DNA of 64,000 nucleotides from contig JAWZYU010000034.1 in assembly GCA_038380435.1 (NCBI GenBank), positions 22,175,404 to 22,239,403 on the forward strand, given 5' to 3'. The notes beneath the pieces were generated by a model. It saw only the letters and a list, made by a program, of their open reading frames with translations. It ran no database searches and was not told where the DNA came from. This document shows, piece after piece, positions 11,350-22,299 of the stretch. Numbering within the stretch: the stretch's first letter is position 1; every line of letters begins with the position of its first letter. Source of the stretch: Ryuthela nishihirai. Its lineage: Eukaryota > Arthropoda > Arachnida > Araneae > Heptathelidae. The translations under genes were made by a program, and so were the position numbers.

Positions 11350-11556
11350 AGATGTTGGGTTGGTTTACCTCTGAGCGGCACTTTTTTTGCACACCATGGG
11401 CTAAATGGCCAAGTCAAATGGACCCCAAAGGCTCAGAGAAGTTTGGGGGAAAGGACACACTGGAACAGCTGTTGGTAGACAGATGGTAGCCTCCCATCAA
11501 GGCCATCCAGCGTGTTCTTTAACGTGCACAGGGTTTGGTTCTCCCACACATACATA
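11350..11556 (-). mobile_element. SINE family 1, antisense, 5'-truncated
   Basis: Reverse complement of the SINE-1 3' half. It begins TTGGGTTGGTTTACCTCTGA and runs to the GTTCTTTAACGTGCACAGGG block. It ends at the TA that flanks the Tc1 end at 11557. Confidence 0.88.
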
Positions 11557-11589
11557 CACCAAAGAGCCAAAACATTGTGACCATCATGA

Positions 11590-12025
11590 CCAATTTTCAC
11601 AACTCTCCTGCATTTTGCTATTGCCATTTAACTTCAAATTTTGCCAACTAGCCTAATTTCACAGCAATAATTCCAATATTTACATCTCGTCTGAATTGTA
11701 GCAAGTCAGTGTGAATTTTCCCTTGATTTTGCTGCCTCACCTTAATTTCATAAAAGTAATCCCAATCTTTACATTTCTCCCAAATTTGCCAAATCACTTC
11801 AAACTTTTCAAACTCCCCAAAGCGAAGTTTTCTCGAATTTAGTCAACTATCCTGAATTTCACAAACCCAATCCCAACTATCACAACTCACCCTTATTTTC
11901 CAAGAGGATTCGAATTTTGCCAACTGCCCTACATTTTGTAAAGTTTTCTCAATTTGTTCAACACTCCTTAATTTTACAAAACAAATCTCAATTTTCACAA
12001 CTCGCCTATATTTTACCAAGTGGAT
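11590..12025. repeat. Degenerate minisatellite
   Basis: Repeated phrases such as CAACTxxCCTxAATTTCACAA, CCCAATxTTTACAACTC and ATTTTxCCAAGxGGATTCGA recur about every 80-90 bases, with roughly five poor copies. No coding signal. It abuts a 5'-truncated LTR. Confidence 0.55.
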
Positions 12026-12688
12026 TCGATAGCTGTATCGGGCGCCAGGCAATAATAACTTGCCAAATAAAGTTGAAATAGGGTTCGTTAAGTATTTGTC
12101 AAGCATTACTTATTGAGTAAGAATTCAGAAAGGATTGCCAAGTTTAATTAAAGTTTAAAGCTAATCAAAAAACCAAATTGCGTTGGTCAAGAGAAAAATA
12201 GCAAAAAATTCAAAAGTTTCTGAAACAAAATTTATTTCCAAAAAATTCAAAGACTCACCCAATACAAAAGTTGGAGTACTAACAACTTCTTCTATCTAAA
12301 GTAACATCATCTCAACTTTCACTAACAGCAGTTTTCGTGGCCCAATGCTACCACTCTACTCACAACACACTCTTTCTACTTTTTTTTCTGTGACCTAACA
12401 TCACTTAGTTATAACATGCATACAAGTCTGGCACGTGCCTATTTCATGCCGGGAAAGACATTTGCATAATATGATGATCGCGCTAGCTATGATGCAAGAG
12501 GGATCGTGTCCTACACAAGCTTTAACTGTTGACAATCAAAAGGTTGGAGTTGCGCATGCGCAACTCCTATAGCTCGGAAATGAGAATTGTGATCAGTCCA
12601 AATGAAATAATCCCCAAAATGATAAATATAATGTAAATAAAGCAAAACTGATTAAGGAAAAGTAAAAGTGAATAGGTGGACCATCACA
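12026..12688 (+). repeat. Solo LTR (family L), 5'-truncated
   Basis: Shares the LTR body with four other copies. It starts at ATAGCTGTATCGGGCGCCAGG, includes the AATAAA-containing GCCAAATAAAGTTG block, and ends GGTGGACCATCACA at 12688. The first ~90 bases of the family are missing and the minisatellite takes their place. It keeps the perfect palindrome around TGCGCATGCGCA at 12546-12567. Confidence 0.85.
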
Positions 12689-13555
12689 CAATGTGTAATC
12701 CAACAACGCTCACTGTAAACAATCCATTATACAGCCACTTGACAGCATGTGGGAGCAATTAACTAGGTCATACCTCCTGCTCTTCTGCCATGATACTGCA
12801 GATAGCTTCACAATAACAAGCTCTGGCCTGGTCTTGGTAAGAAGGCTCTTGTTACTTATGTTTTAGTTATAGTTTTGATTTTAAGTGTGGAAACGATATA
12901 TAGAATTCTGGGATAAATTATAAATATAATTCTAGGAATATTAAAATAAGTTTTAGGCAGAAAAGAGAGTGTAAAACGAAAAAGGGAGGTACGTGCTTTG
13001 TAATTACTTCCAGAATCTTCCCTTTTTTAAAAATAGCAGTTTTTTTACTGATTTTCAGAAGGTATTCAAAATTTCAAGGAAAAATTTGTTGATAATAATT
13101 CAAATGAATTAGAGACTATTTATTTTATTATTTATTTTTAGGAGGTTTGTGTAGGCTATGAACAATTTTGAGTATAGAGAAAAAACTGCTTTGTATGGGG
13201 CAAATTATGAACCCTGACTTGATAACATATCACAATCTTCTACAACTGAACTATGGGCTACCAATCAAGACCTCCTCTGTTGATGAGTTTATATCATGAA
13301 TCATTGAAAACAGCTTTATCTGTAATTCAAGAGTGTGAATGGCAAAAGAATATAAAGTTCATATCCTTTTTTGTATCAAATGACACTCAAAGTGCCTTTG
13401 ACTCATGGAAATGAACATTATCAAAGGTGCTTCATTACTCAGCCACTTCATTGTACATTTGAAATTATTTCTAATGACTATGGGGTTAAAGAGATGTTTG
13501 GATTAAGTTTTTAAAGATGTTCTTATATGATTAGTAAAGCATGTATTAACTCATC
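12689..13555. other. Unassigned interspersed sequence
   Basis: AT-rich non-coding sequence between the LTR end and the RTE tail. No domain, tandem repeat or inverted end recognised. Confidence 0.45.
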
Positions 13556-13621
13556 ATCATCATCATCCTCAAGGACTCATCATCATCCTCAAGCAGCCAT
13601 GGGCTATGGAAGTCCACCCAG

Positions 13622-14145
13622 ACCATGCAGTTTAGTTCTAAAAGCATATCTGTCCTGAGCTACATCTGCTGCATCTGGCCACTGCACACCAATTCTAACA
13701 AGGTCCTGTTTGACATTGTCTGCTCACTGCATCCTAGGTCTCCCCGTCTTTCTGAGGCCCTTAGGCACATTGTTCATAACCCTATATGCCAATCTATAAT
13801 TATCCACATGGGCAACATGGCCAAATCAGCAGAGTCTCTCTCTGCACAATATGCTGCTCAAAGGAGGTTGCCGACTCCTTTGCCTAACCTCATCATTAGT
13901 TACAAAGTTAAACCACCTAATGCCCAACATACTGCGTAAGCATCTAGAATCAAAAGCATCTAGATTACTATTATCTTGTTTACAAAGTGTCCAAGTTTCA
14001 CTACCATAACGAACCCTAGAAAGAACCAAACTATTATACAGTCTAATTTGTCTTTAGGTCTATACGCCTATTTCTCCACACTCTCCATAGATTCTTGAAA
14101 GTCCCGGCAGCAATCCCTATTCATCTGTTAATCTCATGCCGCACA
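13622..14145 (-). pseudogene. RTE C-terminal region, pseudogene
   Basis: Minus-strand code after the RT: SRVRYGSETWTLCKQDN, RCLRSMLGIRWFNFVTNDEV and, in the next frame, the conserved tail ending near GLGGLP. It matches the better-kept plus-strand copy at 27540-27863, which reads WFGHVAHMDNYRLANRV and KGLRKRGRPRMWWVDNVKQD. This C-terminal block is usual in RTE-like elements of marine and arthropod genomes. Its biochemical role is not known to me. Stops and shifts disrupt it. Confidence 0.8.
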
Positions 14146-15502
14146 TCACCAGTATCTGTTACAATTAAACTGTGACACCTGCTCAAGACTGCAACCATTC
14201 AGATTAACTGAATCACAGTCTGCCAGACCAATTTTCATCACTTTAGTTTTCTTTCTGTTTATAACCAAACCTACTCTACTACCAGTTTCATCAACAGCCG
14301 GGATGAAATAGTTCATCTCATTAACATCATTTGCCAAAAGGACTAAATCATCAGCATAATCTAAATCAGAAATTTTCGTATCTCCAGTCCATTTAAGGCC
14401 AAAATCTTTTCCTTGAAGTGAATTTCGCATAACATAATCAGTAACCAAACTAAAGAGAAAAGGAGACAAAATGCACCCTTGTCGAACACCAGAAGTAATG
14501 CTAAACCAATTGCTACAAGCCTTACCAACTCTCACACACGACTCAGTGTTATTATAGAGAGCTTTCATTATGTTAACTAGCTTGTCTGGTATGCCATATG
14601 ATATCACAATCAACCATAAATTATGTCGATCAACAGAGTCAAAAGCCTTTTTGAAATCAACAAAGCTAGCAACCAAAGGTTTCTGAAACTCTAAACATTT
14701 TTCAAGAATCTGCCTAAGAGAAAATATCTGATCCACACATCCCCTATCACTTCTGAATCCACATTGCTCATCATGCAATTGCCTGTCAACCAGATTCTTA
14801 ATTCTATTAAGCACAATCATGAAAAGAACTTTACCTTGAACAGAGAGTGGCTAATACCCCTATAATTATCACAAGAACTGTGATCACCATTTTTGAAAAT
14901 AGGGATAATAATAGCTCTGGTAAAATCCTTAGGAACCATGCCTTTATCATAAAAGATATTCAAAATTTTAATCATCCAAGTGGTAACCGAAACATTCCCA
15001 GCTGTAAGCATTTCTGTAATAATTTCATCTACCCCTGGGGATTTATGAAGTTTAAATTTAGAAATAGCCAAAATAACTTCAGATTGTGTTATAGGTCAAC
15101 ATTAAAGCCACCAATGCATCTATCATTATTGCAAACAACGGGAGTAGAACTAACCACATTGTTTAGAACATCACTGAAATGCTCAGCCCACTTAGCCATG
15201 ACAGAATCCGCACCTTCTATAACCTTACCTTCTTTATCCTTCAATCCCTGTATACCTGTCTGTTTTCTACCACACAAAACATTAACTATCTGATACAGCT
15301 CTCTGCTGTTGTGCTGTCTAACTGCTTCCTCAGCTTTGTCAGCCAAACCATCAAGCCAAAGATTCTTATCAGCAGCTAACTGATCCTTTGCACATTTATT
15401 AAGCTCTCTGTAATGCTTTCTATTAGGATTACTAGGGTATTGATTAAGGACATTCCTGCAGTTCCTTCTTTCTGAAATAAGCTCAAGTGCCTTATCACTC
15501 AA
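14146..15502 (-). pseudogene. RTE reverse transcriptase pseudogene
   Basis: Copies element RNA into DNA in intact relatives. In minus-strand order: linker and fingers (15089-15502, with NVLCGRKQTGIQGLKDKEG), HKSPGVDEIITEMLTAG (14817-15071), then the catalytic block 14146-14820. Visible RT motifs are ASFVDFKKAFDSVDR (motif A), TSGVRQGCILSPFLF (motif B), DLDYADDLVLLA (YADD, motif C) and GLVINRKKTKVM. The three open segments are in different frames with a break near 14817 and another near 15080, so the gene is dead although the active-site residues survive. Confidence 0.9.
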
Positions 15503-16490
15503 ATAATTCGCCTCTTCTGCTCCTTTTTTCCTAAAAGAGTACTGTTAGTGTCCAAAAAAGCCTGTTTAAAATGATCCCATTCTTCCTCAACTTCAGTAGT
15601 AAGCATAACTTCAGTAGTAAGCAACTTCAGTAGTAAGCCATGACTGTCATAATGACTAAGTAACCTATCATGGTAAGCTTTGGCTATAACTGTGTCTTTC
15701 AGAGCTTCAGTATTAAAAGCAAATTTTTTAACCCTAGCACAACACTTTTTAAGTTTAAGTTGCAACACACTTTTAACAAGGTAATGGTCAGATCCAATTT
15801 CAGCTCCCCTATATGCCCTGGTATTCCTAACAGAACTAGTCCATTTGCTGTTAATTAATATGTAATCAATCATATTCTTATGCAACCCATCAGGTTAAAC
15901 CCATGTGTACTTATGTATGTCGCGTGTTTGTAATAAGTGTTAGTTATTCTGAATTCATTGAGTTTACTTATTTGTAGGAGACGTTGCCCACTGCAGCTAC
16001 CAATACCAAAAGGGCCTATTACTCCTCCCCAAAGGTCAGAGTCAGTACCAACTTTGGCATTGAAGTCACCAAGAACAAGGGTAATATCTCCTTTCTTGAC
16101 AGAATTCAAAATATCCTGAAGTTGTCCATAAAACCTATCCTTCTCATCCTCAACGGCATCCTCAGTGGGGGCATAACAGCAGATAACATTCAAGTCTTTA
16201 ACGCTTGTCTGAAATTTTGCTGTAAGAAACCTTTCATTAATGCACTCATATCCTAGAAGAGCATCACTAATGTGTCTGCTGAGAAGCAGACCAATGCCTT
16301 GGTGATGCTTATTGTCATCCCTCCCTGAAAAGAGAAATTTAAGATAATTTTTAAGAATCTGACCTTTATCTGTCCATCTGGTCTCTTGCAAGCCGAGAAT
16401 ATCTAAATTATAACAGTGGAATTCTGTGAGGACATCAAGAGAAAAAGCTCTGTGCAGAGTCCTCACATTCCAACTACTTTCAAATTCCAA
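15499..16490 (-). pseudogene. RTE endonuclease pseudogene
   Basis: Exonuclease-endonuclease-phosphatase fold that nicks the target site for RTE elements. Minus-strand motifs in order: SSWNVRTLHRAFSLD, LDILGLQETRWTD, GIGLLLSRHISDALLGY, CCYAPTEDAVEDEKD, LVLGDFNAKVG (catalytic DxN), IDYILINSK and GSDHYLVKSVL (catalytic Asp-His). A frame change near 15880 separates the last two motifs. The open frame continues upstream into the Tc1 remnant, an artefact of insertion. Confidence 0.9.
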
Positions 16491-16734
16491 ATTCCTAATT
16501 CTAATTCTATACCAAATTCCCCAGACATCAATCCAATCGAGCATCTGTGGCAGCTCAGCCACGTAACTTACGAAAGTTAAAGGATCTGCTGCGAACATGT
16601 TGGCACCAGATACCACAAGACACCTTTAGAAATCTTGTAGTGTCCCTGCCTCACTGGGTAAGAGCTGTTTTGCTGTCACAGGGAGGACCAACATCATATT
16701 AGGCAGGTGATCATAATGTTTTTGCTCTTTGGTG

Positions 16735-16853
16735 TATATGCATGTAAAAAATGTATTTTTCACAGATGAAAAAATTCTTCATTTGCAAATGTACTTTCTG
16801 ATTATTTGTAATTAACTTATGGTGCTTATTATTGCAAAATGTTGTTATTTCAG
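16735..16853. other. Intron end with acceptor for IFT56 exon b
   Basis: Short AT-rich sequence ending in the acceptor GTTATTTCAG (16844-16853). Its left border is the TA that closes the Tc1 remnant, so a transposon end lies only about 120 bases from the exon. Confidence 0.7.
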
Positions 16854-16946
16854 TTTACCAGGAACAGTGGAAAAGGTAATTTACAGAATGATTTGTGGAT
16901 TGCATACTGTTCATTTCATCTTGCAGACTGTAGGCGAGCAATGGAG
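16854..16946 (+). CDS. ift56: IFT56 (TTC26) exon b
   Basis: 93 bases, 31 codons, phase 0 at both ends, acceptor TTTCAG, donor GTGAGA. The product FTRNSGKGNLQNDLWIAYCS then FHLADCRRAME aligns with the animal IFT56 segment that reads LWIGYCAFHLGDYKRALE, the first TPR helix pair. The aromatic and small residues typical of TPR packing (LWIAYCSFHLAD) are kept. The N-terminal six or so residues are not conserved with vertebrates. The preceding intron is about 8.6 kb. Confidence 0.95.
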
Positions 16947-18256
16947 GTGAGAGTTTTATTTAGTGTTTAGTTTCTATGATTGCTTTCTGTGCATTTTTTG
17001 TAATACTTAGAGTTTGTTGTAAAAGCATATGCTAATAATATTATATTCCTCTCTGAATACCGGACTTCAAATTGTAAGTTTTTAAAAACCCATATTCATC
17101 AGCTGAGTGCTTAACTGAAACAAAGAAGTGAGCTAGAATTAACCTTTAATGGAACTAAATGGACCAAAAATCTTATGTGTTTGTGTGTCTTAGCAGTATT
17201 CTTGAGTCGTGTAAAAATTGCATACATTATGCGGACTACACCTTATTCCTTTGATCATTTTTAAGATTATAAAAGCCTGTGCAAGAGAAAATTTCTCAAA
17301 TTTCACTAATTTGTACTTTAATGTTTTGAATACTAACACGCAAATTGAAAAATTAGGTATTTGCAAATTCAAATAAAAATATTTTCCCTTTATTTGCACT
17401 TTGTCACTGTAATATTTTATTAAAAATGTGATTGATAATCTCAGTGTTATCTGTAGATGTTTAAATTTCTATAAATCAATAAATGTTATGCCGGCAAAAT
17501 ATATATATATTTTTTTTCCCCACAAAAACATTTATTGCAAATGTGGTAAAAATTGATGATATAATGAATGATTATATGTAATAAATATTGTAATTTCATA
17601 TAAATGAAAAATTTCTTGACTCTCTTAATAACCTCTTGGTTATCTGCTATTGTGTCCATTCAGGATTCTGATGCAATCAAGTAAAAGTGCAAGTTATATA
17701 GAACTTTAAAATATTTTGAATTCTTTAGGAAAGATGTTATTCTTGTGCTGTGTGACTTCAGTGCCACCTTGAGATAATGACACCTGTTTTGGATTGGAGT
17801 GATGGACTCTTTTAGCATGGGGTGTATAACAATAATGGGGAACATTTATAGTAACTGAACTTAAGGGTTTGAGAATCACAAATACCTTTTTTAAACACAA
17901 AGATGTTTTTATTTGTGGGTTCTATTTGATGAGTCACAAGGGAATATGATTGTGCATTGTGAATGGTAAATAGTAAAGGTGTTTGCTTACAACTGAAGTT
18001 GAAGAAGAATGGGAACTGTTTTAAACAAGCTGTTTTTGAAACCAACTGTACTTTCTGAGTAAAAAGGATGAGAGGAGACAGTCATTTGAGCTATAAAGCA
18101 TGGAGCATATTTGTGAAAGAAGGAATTGCAAGAATAAACTGAATCAACATCTTACTGGTCCTAACAGCATCACAAAGAATATAATTGTATAAATGTTATA
18201 AATTGTTAAAAAATGTTACAAAGAATATAATAATTGTATAAATAAGTTGTATAAAT
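16947..18256. other. Intron sequence, nothing recognised
   Basis: AT-rich intronic DNA with a (TA)n/T-rich patch near 17500-17520. Short open frames at 17190-18045 on the minus strand carry no recognisable domain. Confidence 0.5.
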
Positions 18257-18375
18257 GATCTGCTGAAATGGATCTTGTGGCATAAGCTGCTGAATATAAT
18301 CTTGATCTGCTGAAATGAATCTTGTAGCATAAGCTGCTGACTATAATTTTGATCTGCTGAATATAATCCTGTAGC
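18257..18375. repeat. 47-bp tandem repeat, about 2.5 copies
   Basis: Units start at 18257, 18304 and 18351 with GATCTGCTGAA and contain GCATAAGCTGCTGA. Small local duplication inside intron b. Confidence 0.85.
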
Positions 18376-18604
18376 TGGAAGTTGAGGTAACTGAAAATTA
18401 GACATGCTTTGACATCTATTCCTTTTGGCAAGAAAAGACTATGTAATCCCCTTATTAATAACTTGCAGGATTGTAATGCTCAAACTGATGCATTATTCAA
18501 AAGTTTATTCATATCACAAGCCAAACACCATTAGAATTTTCTGTTTTATATAATGAAATGTAGTATTGAAATAGTGTTTTCACAAATTACTGTAGGTATG
18601 TAAA

Positions 18605-18654
18605 TGTAAATATTTTGTTTATTAGCTTTAAAGGCTAATAAACAAAATATTACA
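18605..18654. repeat. Strong hairpin (21-bp stem, 7-base loop)
   Basis: TGTAAATATTTTGTTTATTAGC (18605-18626 by position) mirrors 18634-18654 with one extra A; the loop is TTTAAAG. Probably a tiny inverted-repeat element or its footprint. Confidence 0.85.
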
Positions 18655-18873
18655 TTACAAAATTTATGATATTACAAAGTATTACAAATATATTACATAA
18701 CAAAAAAGCACCAAATTTTTAACAGAAAACTTTACCTCCAGGCTAATTTAATTTCCAAATTGTTTCATCAGGAAAAACCAACTTTGGAATTTATCCTGAG
18801 ACAGCTGCTGAATATAAGTATGTTATTAACTTTAAAAAAAAGAGGATTTCATTAAGAGTAGTAAAAAACTGGT

Positions 18874-19252
18874 TGGGTTGTTTTTCTTCTGAGTAGTACT
18901 TTTTCATACACAATGGTCGAAACAGCAGATCACAAGGTCTCGGAGAAGGTTGAGGAAGAGAATTCACTGGATAGCTTTTAGGAGACAGACAGACAGACAG
19001 TAACCGCCTGTCAAGGCCATCCAGTATGTTCTTTAGCATGCACAGGGTATGGCTCCCCTGTATATGGGGCAATAATTTAATGCCCCATTCAACAGATGGC
19101 AGCCTTTCCAAGCCAAACAGTGTTCTCTTTCTCACCAAGGGCAGAATGGAGACTAGCAGAGAAGATTCTCAATGTAAGTCCAGTTGGGAATTGAACCTGG
19201 GAACTGCAGATTGCAAACCTGGTGTACTACTTATCAACTGAACCAACTCCAT
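18874..19252 (-). mobile_element. SINE family 1, antisense, near full length, old
   Basis: Reverse complement of the whole SINE-1, from the 3' end (GGTTGGGTTGTTTTTCTTCTG) to the tRNA-like head near 19170-19250 (B box GGTTCAATTCC on the minus strand). Many substitutions and a (GACA)n expansion near 18982-19000 indicate age. Confidence 0.88.
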
Positions 19253-19847
19253 AGCAATAAAGCAAAATATTTAATCAAAATTAGAAATGTGTTAATTATA
19301 TCTTTTTTTAGAGTAATGCTGTGAAAAATTTTATTTGAATCTTATTATGAAATAATGAAAAGGAATTTTCTGGTATCAAGAGTAAGATTATTAAATTCTG
19401 AACAAAAATATTACAAGGTTACCTAATACAAGACTGTCTTGATTTTGTATATTCTCTTATTGCATGGCAGTTTTCCAAGCAAAGTCTGTGAATGCGCAAA
19501 GTCACTTAGGCTGCATTCATAGGCTCTAAAACATGTCTTTGCCTTTGCAATGCATATTTTCTTTTTGGCTGTTGCTGGTTGAGGATCTTTCTGACCAAGT
19601 GCTAAAGTTAGATACACCAAGGCTAAAAACAATCCTCATAGTGGCATAGCTAAGACATTCAGAGAAGAGGGGGTTAATTTATTTAACAATTTAATGCAAA
19701 TTTATACTAATGATTTCTTTAAAATACAATTTCACCAGTGCAAGGCCCACCTAGATAACAGAAGGGACAGGACCAATGGAATAAGTAAGCAATTCTTTAT
19801 TCAAATTAGAATAAAGTGGAAGTACAAATAGTAGAATATAGTCTTAG

Positions 19848-19890
19848 AAACAGAAATAAAGATGGAAATCAGCCTTCCCTTACACTTCAT
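19848..19890. repeat. Left partner of a ~44-bp inverted repeat
   Basis: GAAACAGAAATAAAGATGGA through CCCTTACACTTCAT mirrors 20505-20550 with about two differences and 620 bases between. It may be the end of an unrecognised foldback element. Confidence 0.75.
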
Positions 19891-20504
19891 AATAAGATAA
19901 ATTCAAATAATAACTTCATAGGAAGTACAAATAGTAGAAGTATAATAGAATAAATGTCATAACACAAATTATGATCATCACATTTTGCACTAAAGGAATA
20001 TGTAAACCCATTGAGGTTAAAAATGATATCAAAAATAATTTTTTTGACACTAATTATACAGTCATTACATGTTTGTGCATTGATACTTCACATAACAGTC
20101 AAGCAATAATAGTCGCTAATTATCAGTCATCAACTTAAAATTTCCTTTCAATAAATAAATTCTATTACATATACTTTTATTTTAAAACAGATTAGAATTA
20201 AGCAAAGTTTAATAACATATCAGTCATTGAAACTTAGTAAATATTCTGTTTCATGATTTTTTACAAGCACTAATTGGGTTTTTATTTTTTAAACCTATGC
20301 CAAGGTAATTAAATATCCCAGTGCAAGTAGAAAGTGATCCATAGTTCATTAGAGGAATTGGTTCCTTTCATTCCAAATTTTGTTATTGAGCCATCCACTT
20401 TTATTTAGGAAGCTCTAGGTTAGTCCCCTTTAGCGCTGTGATAGAGATAGGTGTTTAACTTCCCTTTTAAAATTGTGTCCTCCCCCCCCCCCCACTTGGG
20501 GTGG

Positions 20505-20550
20505 AATGAAGCCTAAGGGAAGGCTGATTTCCATCTTTATTTCTGTTTCA
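20505..20550. repeat. Right partner of a ~44-bp inverted repeat
   Basis: Reverse complement of 19848-19890. A C-run and the palindrome-like CCCACTTGGGGTGG lie just before it. Confidence 0.75.
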
Positions 20551-21221
20551 AAGACTATTTAGTCTGAGAAGTTGATAAATGATCAGCATTTTTTTATTGG
20601 GAAGATCAAGGAGTTCTGCATCTCATCCATTAGGCCACCCAGAACACTGCCCCACCAAAAATAATCACAAAAAATAATAAATTGACATAAAATGTAGTTT
20701 TCATTATTTTTCATATCTAAATTAACATAATATAATTTTTATATTTGTTTTGTGTTCATTATTTGCCATGTAGATAATCATAGCATTTACTTTTCAAATC
20801 AGTCCTATGTTGTCTGCTTCAGTTTATACAATACTAATTTTTCCCTTATGTCCACTGCCCAGAATGTTAATATTATCTATTATAGTTATGACACAAATGT
20901 GCACGTGATGAAATAGAATAGCAATGAACTGCAAGAGGTGGGCCACCATTTTGAAGTGGTCCATGACACTTGATTGGCTGATGCAACCAATGGTTGAAGA
21001 TTTTAGTGAAAATCATTTGACTGTGCCGTGCTCAACATGCCTAAACTTTCCTGGCAAGATCTATTTGAACTGGTTGTTAACTTTTTATTTTGTGATGGAA
21101 TGATATTTACATATAAACAGTTTTAAAAGAGCAACAGATATAAAAATATAAAGCATGTTGAGCATTTGGTCTACAATAGAATACAAATAATATATTTTAA
21201 CACAATATTTCATCAATGTTG

Positions 21222-21290
21222 CTTAGCTCAGTTGTCTGAGTGCACTATCTCTTTGACTTGCAACTCCAAGTTCTCTGGTTCGATACCAAT
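21222..21290 (+). repeat. tRNA-like SINE head or tRNA pseudogene
   Basis: A-box-like TTAGCTCAGTTGTCTGAGTG and B-box-like GGTTCGATACC at tRNA spacing. There is no good acceptor stem and no copy elsewhere here. Not a functional tRNA as far as can be judged. Confidence 0.5.
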
Positions 21291-21571
21291 TGCTCTCATG
21301 ATAGTTTTTTTTTCTTCCTTCATTCTTTTGCATAATTTATTACTATATCACTTTTTACAATTCACTGCAAAATAAATTAATATTGTAAATTAAATATTAC
21401 CAAAGAGACAACTGTTCACGTGATAATTTGTTATGAGTAATTCAGTTTAAAACAAAAAAAAATCTAAATTTATAATTGGAACAGATTTTAAAAAATGCTC
21501 TATATATTTTTCACAAATAGTTTTTTCAAAATACCACAGGAACAGAGAAAGAAAAAAAATATATATAGGTA

Positions 21572-21716
21572 ATGATCTAAGGGACCTGGGTGATTTGTGA
21601 TGTTTTTCTACTGAGGTCCTGCCATCATCTCAGACCTTCTACTGTGGTGTATAAACTGACAGGCTCCTGTCAGACCTCTGTGGTAAGCAGCTGCTTAAGG
21701 GGGTATTTATTTGTTT
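21572..21716 (+). mobile_element. SINE family 2, 5'-truncated
   Basis: From ATCTAAGGGACCTGGG to CAGCTGCTTAAGGGGGTATT, with an internal deletion over the B box. Confidence 0.85.
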
Positions 21717-22084
21717 ATAATTAGGTAATTATTATAGAGAAGAGACAAAATACTGAATTGAAGTAGAAAGTACAAGTATGCCTTTCTGAATCAATTTTCG
21801 AAAAATTTTTTGCTTCATAATGCCTTTTGAGAATAACTGAAAAAAAAAAATTATATATATCAGTAACAACTTTTCAGTTCAGTTCAATTCAATATCAGGC
21901 ATCTTCCCAAAATTGTTTCTTACATCTGGGCCCTGCCTGTGCTAGGCAAAGTACTACACCAAACATTTTAGATATGAGCTGCCACTGCAAAAAGTAATTT
22001 CAGTTTTAAAAATATCAGATATTTAGCCACAACAAATTACAAAGATTTCTCATTGCAAATATTTCACTAAGTGATATAACTATA

Positions 22085-22157
22085 CTGCTCACAAAAATTA
22101 GGGGATATATTATCGCTTCATATTCATTTTGAAATATCCCCTAATTTTTGTGAGCGG
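22085..22157. repeat. Mini inverted-repeat hairpin (24-bp arms)
   Basis: CTGCTCACAAAAATTAGGGG (arm 22085-22108) mirrors 22134-22157 with a single mismatch and a 25-base centre. It looks like two transposon ends joined with almost no interior, i.e. an extreme internal-deletion MITE. Confidence 0.85.
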
Positions 22158-22299
22158 AAAAAAAGTCCCCCAAGTTTAATGAAATATATGTAAAATAATG
22201 CTAATTGAAGAAATGCACACATCCACTAAATACTAAAGCACTTGTTTGCAACTTCTTGCCATGATTGATTTGAAGCCCCCTTTCAACACAAGTGATATG

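Larger units (their letters stand above)
13556..16490 (-). mobile_element. RTE-type non-LTR retrotransposon (LINE), antisense, decayed
   Basis: Reads on the minus strand: an apurinic-type endonuclease, then reverse transcriptase, then a C-terminal domain ending in a (GATGAT)n tail at 13556-13590 (seen as CATCATCATC on the plus strand). Short microsatellite tails and this EN-RT order fit the RTE clade. The 5' end coincides with the start of the endonuclease at about 16490, so it is 5'-truncated. A 3' fragment (27523-27890) and a 5' fragment (35975-37290) of the same family also occur here. Confidence 0.88.
11557..16734 (+). mobile_element. Tc1-like element remnant, family E, enlarged by nested repeats
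   Basis: The left end CACCAAAGAGCCAAAACATT (preceded by TA 11555-11556) and right end 16702-16734 (followed by TA 16735-16736) are inverted repeats. The C-terminal transposase code survives at 16508-16700: PDINPIEHLWQL, then in another frame TCWHQIPQDTFRNLVVS and LPHWVRAVLLSQGGP. The rest is replaced by a minisatellite, a truncated LTR, unassigned sequence and an antisense RTE LINE. Treating both ends as one element is inference; they could belong to two copies. Confidence 0.6.
19253..22080. other. Intron sequence with sparse old repeats
   Basis: Mostly AT-rich and unassigned. It contains the inverted pair 19848-19890/20505-20550, a tRNA-like head at 21222-21290 and a SINE-2 at 21572-21716 (entered separately). 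No coding domains seen. Confidence 0.5.

Noticed and set aside
14146..14820. 224-residue minus-strand frame as a host gene
   Set aside because: It contains reverse-transcriptase motifs with YADD and belongs to an RTE LINE.
15870..16616. 248-residue minus-strand frame as one protein
   Set aside because: Residues encoded above about 16490 are antisense Tc1 sequence; only the rest is RTE endonuclease.
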